From DATDDB01 sp035260545 (lineage in GTDB: Bacteria; Pseudomonadota; Gammaproteobacteria; Burkholderiales; Gallionellaceae), in the NCBI GenBank assembly GCA_035260545.1, contig DATFUZ010000011.1, positions 1 to 17,409 on the forward strand: 17,409 nucleotides of DNA, read 5' to 3'. Positions 14,885-17,409 of the stretch are shown here, piece by piece. The first letter of the stretch is position 1; the number at the start of each line of letters is the position of its first letter. Under the pieces are notes generated by a model. The model was not told the origin of the DNA. It did no database searches and saw nothing but the letters and a program-made list of their open reading frames with translations. The position numbers and the translations under genes were made by a program.

Positions 14885-15768
14885 CGCCCATTGCACTGTT
14901 TGTCTATAACCGGCCGGAACATGCCAGGCGAACTGTAGCGGCGCTCAAGGAGAATACCCTCGCGCCGGAGAGCGAACTATTTGTGTTTTCGGATGCGCCG
15001 AAGAGCCCCGCGGCAGACTCGGCCGTGCAGGCGGTGAGGAAGTGGGCCAGGGGGCTGGACGGATTTCGGTCGATCACGCTGGTGGAAAGGGATACAAACT
15101 GGGGGCTGGCCAAGTCCATCATAAGCGGCGTGACCGATCTATGCGCACGGTACGGTAAAGTCATCGTGCTGGAGGATGATCTGGTGGTTTCCAGGGGGTT
15201 TCTGGAATACATGAATCGCTCTCTCGAGAACTATGCGGAAAGTGAAAAGGTTATGCAGGTGTCGGGCTACACCCTGGCTGGCGGACAGGGCAGCAAGGCA
15301 TTCTTTTTGCCGCTCACGACGTCATGGGGGTGGGCAACCTGGCAGCGCGCATGGCGCCATTTCGATCAGGAGGCCAAGGGCTATGCGACGTTGGAGCAAG
15401 ACCCGGTAAAGCGGAAGGCGTTCGATCTGGGAGGCGCCTACCCCTATTTCGAGATGCTGGCGGCACAACTGGGGGGAAAGCTGGATTCCTGGGCGATTCT
15501 CTGGTGGTTGAGCGTGTTCCTCCGTGATGGTCTGGTTCTCTATCCCGCGAGGTCGCTGGTTCAGAACATAGGCTTCGATGGCAGCGGAACGCACGGGAGA
15601 AATAGGGCAATCGGACCAGGTGTCGACACTACGGGCGATGCAATCGAATTTCCCGATCGGGTCGCTGTTTCCGTGGAAAATCTGGATGCCGTGACGAGAT
15701 ATTTGCGGAAAAACCGGCCCGGAGCGCTACGTAATCTGATGAAGGAATTATTGTCATGGCGTGGGTAA
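14878..15768 (+). CDS. GNT-I-like glycosyltransferase
   Basis: A 296-aa GT-A type sugar transferase. PIALFVYNRPEHARRTVAAL opens the protein, DTNWGLAKSIISG (72-84) and VLEDD (97-101, the metal-binding acidic cluster) follow, and TSWGWATWQRAW (148-159) is the signature of the bacterial family distantly related to eukaryotic GlcNAc-transferase I. The donor and acceptor are unknown. I start it at GTG 14878, six bases after a strong GGGAGG (14866-14871). The frame stays open to an ATG at 14758, but that would add 40 unlike residues and overlap the upstream gene by 127 bases. With GTG the overlap is seven bases. Confidence 0.87.
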   Translation: MLAPIALFVYNRPEHARRTVAALKENTLAPESELFVFSDAPKSPAADSAVQAVRKWARGLDGFRSITLVERDTNWGLAKSIISGVTDLCARYGKVIVLEDDLVVSRGFLEYMNRSLENYAESEKVMQVSGYTLAGGQGSKAFFLPLTTSWGWATWQRAWRHFDQEAKGYATLEQDPVKRKAFDLGGAYPYFEMLAAQLGGKLDSWAILWWLSVFLRDGLVLYPARSLVQNIGFDGSGTHGRNRAIGPGVDTTGDAIEFPDRVAVSVENLDAVTRYLRKNRPGALRNLMKELLSWRG

Positions 15769-16583
15769 TGAACCTTTATCACCTCCTGAACGAGTGCCTG
15801 TACCTCATGACCGGCAGGAAACCCTGGCGCAGGGGCTATCATGAGCACAAGGTCAGGCGCATCAGGCGAGTTCTTGAGCAAGCGTCATTCGATCCCGGCA
15901 GCGTGCCCCGGCATTATGGGCTGCGGATCGATGAACGAATTGTTGAATATCCATGGTTTTTTTCCCGGCTGCCGCAGGATGCAAGCGGCAAGCTGCTGGA
16001 TGCCGGATCGGTGCTGAATTACGGCTACCTGTTGGGCCAGGCGGCGCTGAAATCCAAGCAGGTCTTTATCTCGACGTTGGCGCCGGAGCGGCACTGCTAT
16101 TGGAAGCAGGGGGTTTCATACGTGTATGAAGACCTGAGGGCCTCGTGCTTCAGGGACGGATATTTTGACTGGATTGCCAGTTTATCCACTATTGAGCATA
16201 TCGGGCTGGATAATACGCTGTTGTACACAGCTGACGCGTCAAAAAAGGAACAGGAGGGGGAGGCCTGCCTTCAGGCCGTCGCGGAATACCGGCGGATGCT
16301 CAAACCAGGCGGCAAGCTTTATCTAAGTTTCCCGTTCGGGAAACGCCGCAACCACGGCTGGTTCCAGATCTTCGATGCGGCCATGCTGGATCGCGTCATC
16401 GAAGCCTTCAGCCCAAGCCAGGTGCAGGAGTTTCACTACCGCTATGAGGTGGATGGGTGGAAGGTTTCCTCGAGAGAGCAATCCAGAGACGCCACCTATT
16501 TCGACATCAATGTACAGAGATCATATGACCCGGACTTTGCCGCTGCATCACGCGCCATCGTTTGCCTGGAGATGACAAAGTGA
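15756..16583 (+). CDS. Methyltransferase-like protein with degenerate SAM motif
   Basis: A 275-aa protein with a class I methyltransferase-like layout. Motif I reads LLDAGSVLNYG (80-90), lacking the usual GxGxG. The later parts are clear: IASLSTIEHIGLDN (140-153, the post-II region) and MLKPGGKLYLSFPFG (181-195). The STIEHIGL pattern recalls DUF268-type proteins; I can only suggest a distant relationship. It may be an active enzyme with an altered SAM site or a non-catalytic partner. The start ATG 15756 follows AAGGA (15742-15746) by nine bases and overlaps the previous gene by 13; ATG 15768 (TAATG) is an alternative that drops four residues. Confidence 0.7.
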   Translation: MAWVMNLYHLLNECLYLMTGRKPWRRGYHEHKVRRIRRVLEQASFDPGSVPRHYGLRIDERIVEYPWFFSRLPQDASGKLLDAGSVLNYGYLLGQAALKSKQVFISTLAPERHCYWKQGVSYVYEDLRASCFRDGYFDWIASLSTIEHIGLDNTLLYTADASKKEQEGEACLQAVAEYRRMLKPGGKLYLSFPFGKRRNHGWFQIFDAAMLDRVIEAFSPSQVQEFHYRYEVDGWKVSSREQSRDATYFDINVQRSYDPDFAAASRAIVCLEMTK

Positions 16584-17149
16584 ACTGGATCGGCAAAGTC
16601 ATGCGGCGCCTGCGTCGACATCATTGCATATGCGCGCAGGGTGTCGTTCTGCACGATACGGCACGGATTGCGAACAATCTGACGGACCGGTCTGCGATTC
16701 ACGTGGGGGCATACTCCCACATAAGGGGTGAATTGCTTACCTTCGGCCATGGCGGCCGCATCACGCTGGGCGAGTACTGCTATGTCGGCGAGCAGAGCCA
16801 TATCTGGTCTGCGGCGAACATCACGATCGGCAATCGCGTGCTGATCTCCCATAACGTCAGCATCTTTGACAGCCTGACTCATCCGCTGAATCCGGAAATG
16901 CGCCATCAGCAGTTCCGGGCGATCATCGCCTCCGGCCAGCCGCGCGCCATCGATCTTGCAGAGGAGCCGGTCACGATAGAAGATGACGCGTGGATAGGGT
17001 GCATGTCGGTCATCCTCAAGGGCGTGACCATCGGGCGGGGCGCGGTAATCGGCGCGGGCAGCGTGGTGACCGGGGACGTCCCCCCCTACACCATTGCCGC
17101 GGGCAACCCCGCGCGGATCATCAGGGAACTTACGCCAGATGAGCGATAG
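16580..17149 (+). CDS. Left-handed beta-helix (hexapeptide) acyltransferase
   Basis: A 189-aa member of the WbbJ/LacA-type acetyltransferase superfamily, usually transferring acetyl from acetyl-CoA to a sugar hydroxyl or amine. Imperfect hexapeptide repeats run through about 36-90 and 130-165 (for example ITIGNR, VTIEDD, VTIGRG, AVIGAG). HNVSIFDSLTHPL (91-103) holds the likely catalytic His region, and GAGSVVTGDVPPYTIAAGNPARII is the diagnostic C-terminal cap. The GTG start at 16580 overlaps the previous stop (GTGA) with GGAG eight bases upstream; a TTG at 16562 is possible but less likely. Its role is probably O-acetylation of the polysaccharide built by the neighbouring enzymes. Confidence 0.9.
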   Translation: MNWIGKVMRRLRRHHCICAQGVVLHDTARIANNLTDRSAIHVGAYSHIRGELLTFGHGGRITLGEYCYVGEQSHIWSAANITIGNRVLISHNVSIFDSLTHPLNPEMRHQQFRAIIASGQPRAIDLAEEPVTIEDDAWIGCMSVILKGVTIGRGAVIGAGSVVTGDVPPYTIAAGNPARIIRELTPDER

Positions 17150-17409
17150 CAAGCAGACGTGGGAGGGCGCTGTTGCCTGGCTCAAGGCGCAGCCCGGGCA
17201 GATGGACCTGGTGCGCGCCTGCTATTATGACGACCCGCTGCTTGAGGCGGCAAAACGCTACTGGCAATCCAGCGAGTGGGCCGCAGTGCGCGAGTATCTG
17301 CCGGGCGAGAAGGGACGTGCGCTGGACCTGGGTGCGGGGCGGGGAATTGCCTCGTTTGCGCTCGCCATGGACGGGTGGGAGGTGACGGCTCTGGAGCCGG
17401 ATCCCAGCA
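17139..17409 (+). CDS. Class I SAM methyltransferase (5' part, cut by window edge)
   Basis: The ATG at 17139 opens a frame that overlaps the acyltransferase stop by 11 bases and stays open to the right edge, giving 90 residues. The start MSDSKQTWEGAVAWL leads into LDLGAGRGI (62-70), a canonical SAM-binding motif I, and EVTALEPDPS (81-90) with the acidic motif II residue. Codon usage and the motif support this frame over the competing frame at 17173-17385. The substrate is unknown; by context it is another glycan-modifying methyltransferase, but a general one cannot be ruled out because the C-terminal part is missing. Confidence 0.82.
   Translation, partial: MSDSKQTWEGAVAWLKAQPGQMDLVRACYYDDPLLEAAKRYWQSSEWAAVREYLPGEKGRALDLGAGRGIASFALAMDGWEVTALEPDPS

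Noticed and set aside
17173..17385. 70-codon plus-strand frame near the right edge
   Set aside because: It is out of frame with the partial methyltransferase beginning at 17139, which carries a clear SAM motif and overlaps the preceding stop as its neighbours do.

Overview
The window reads as chromosomal DNA of a GC-rich Gram-negative bacterium. A betaproteobacterium of the Nitrosomonadales type (Gallionella/Sideroxydans/methylotroph relatives) is the best guess. This rests on gene content and order (PCMT-like gene, tolC, dTDP-rhamnose genes, waaA/waaC, a small EPS-associated MarR regulator) and on strong sigma70-type promoters; no database search was possible. It is a housekeeping-to-surface-polysaccharide transition. 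I see no transposase, integrase, CRISPR array or plasmid function.

Layout. (1) 1-360, minus strand: an initiator tRNA-fMet gene with its own promoter, and just downstream of it a strong rRNA-operon promoter (TTGACG-16-TATAAT, GC-rich discriminator) and a boxA-like antitermination site. The rRNA genes should lie beyond the left edge. (2) 415-2781, plus strand: a divergent protein-L-isoaspartate methyltransferase-like gene, then a TolC-family outer membrane protein with a Pro-Ala-Ala repeat tail. (3) 2792-6191, plus strand: the complete dTDP-L-rhamnose pathway, rfbB-rfbA-rfbC-rfbD, with start/stop overlaps throughout and a promoter so close to rfbB that the message should be nearly leaderless. 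(4) 6201-8436, minus strand: waaA (Kdo transferase) and waaC (heptosyltransferase I), the inner-core LPS genes, convergent on rfbD with 9 bases between them. (5) 8556-17409, plus strand: a polysaccharide cluster. It opens with a consensus-like promoter carrying a perfect 7-1-7 palindrome, then a small MarR-type regulator, cysC (APS kinase), a Wzx-type flippase, an FkbM methyltransferase, two zinc-ribbon SAM methyltransferases, two glycosyltransferases, a methyltransferase-like protein with a degenerate motif I, a hexapeptide acyltransferase, and a further methyltransferase cut by the right edge.

How it works together: rfbBACD supplies dTDP-rhamnose; waaA/waaC build the LPS inner core; the right-hand cluster looks like an O-antigen or exopolysaccharide assembly and decoration locus (glycosyl transfer, flipping, methylation, acylation, and possibly sulfation through PAPS made by CysC). 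No polymerase (wzy), chain-length regulator or initiating glycosyltransferase is visible, so the locus probably continues to the right.

No wholly new system is obvious. The best leads are the palindromic operator over the MarR/cysC promoter, the orphan cysC tied to a polysaccharide regulator, the five methyltransferase-type genes in one locus (one with an eroded SAM motif), the PCMT-like protein without the usual active-site loop, the repeat-encoded TolC tail, and the near-leaderless rfbB start.
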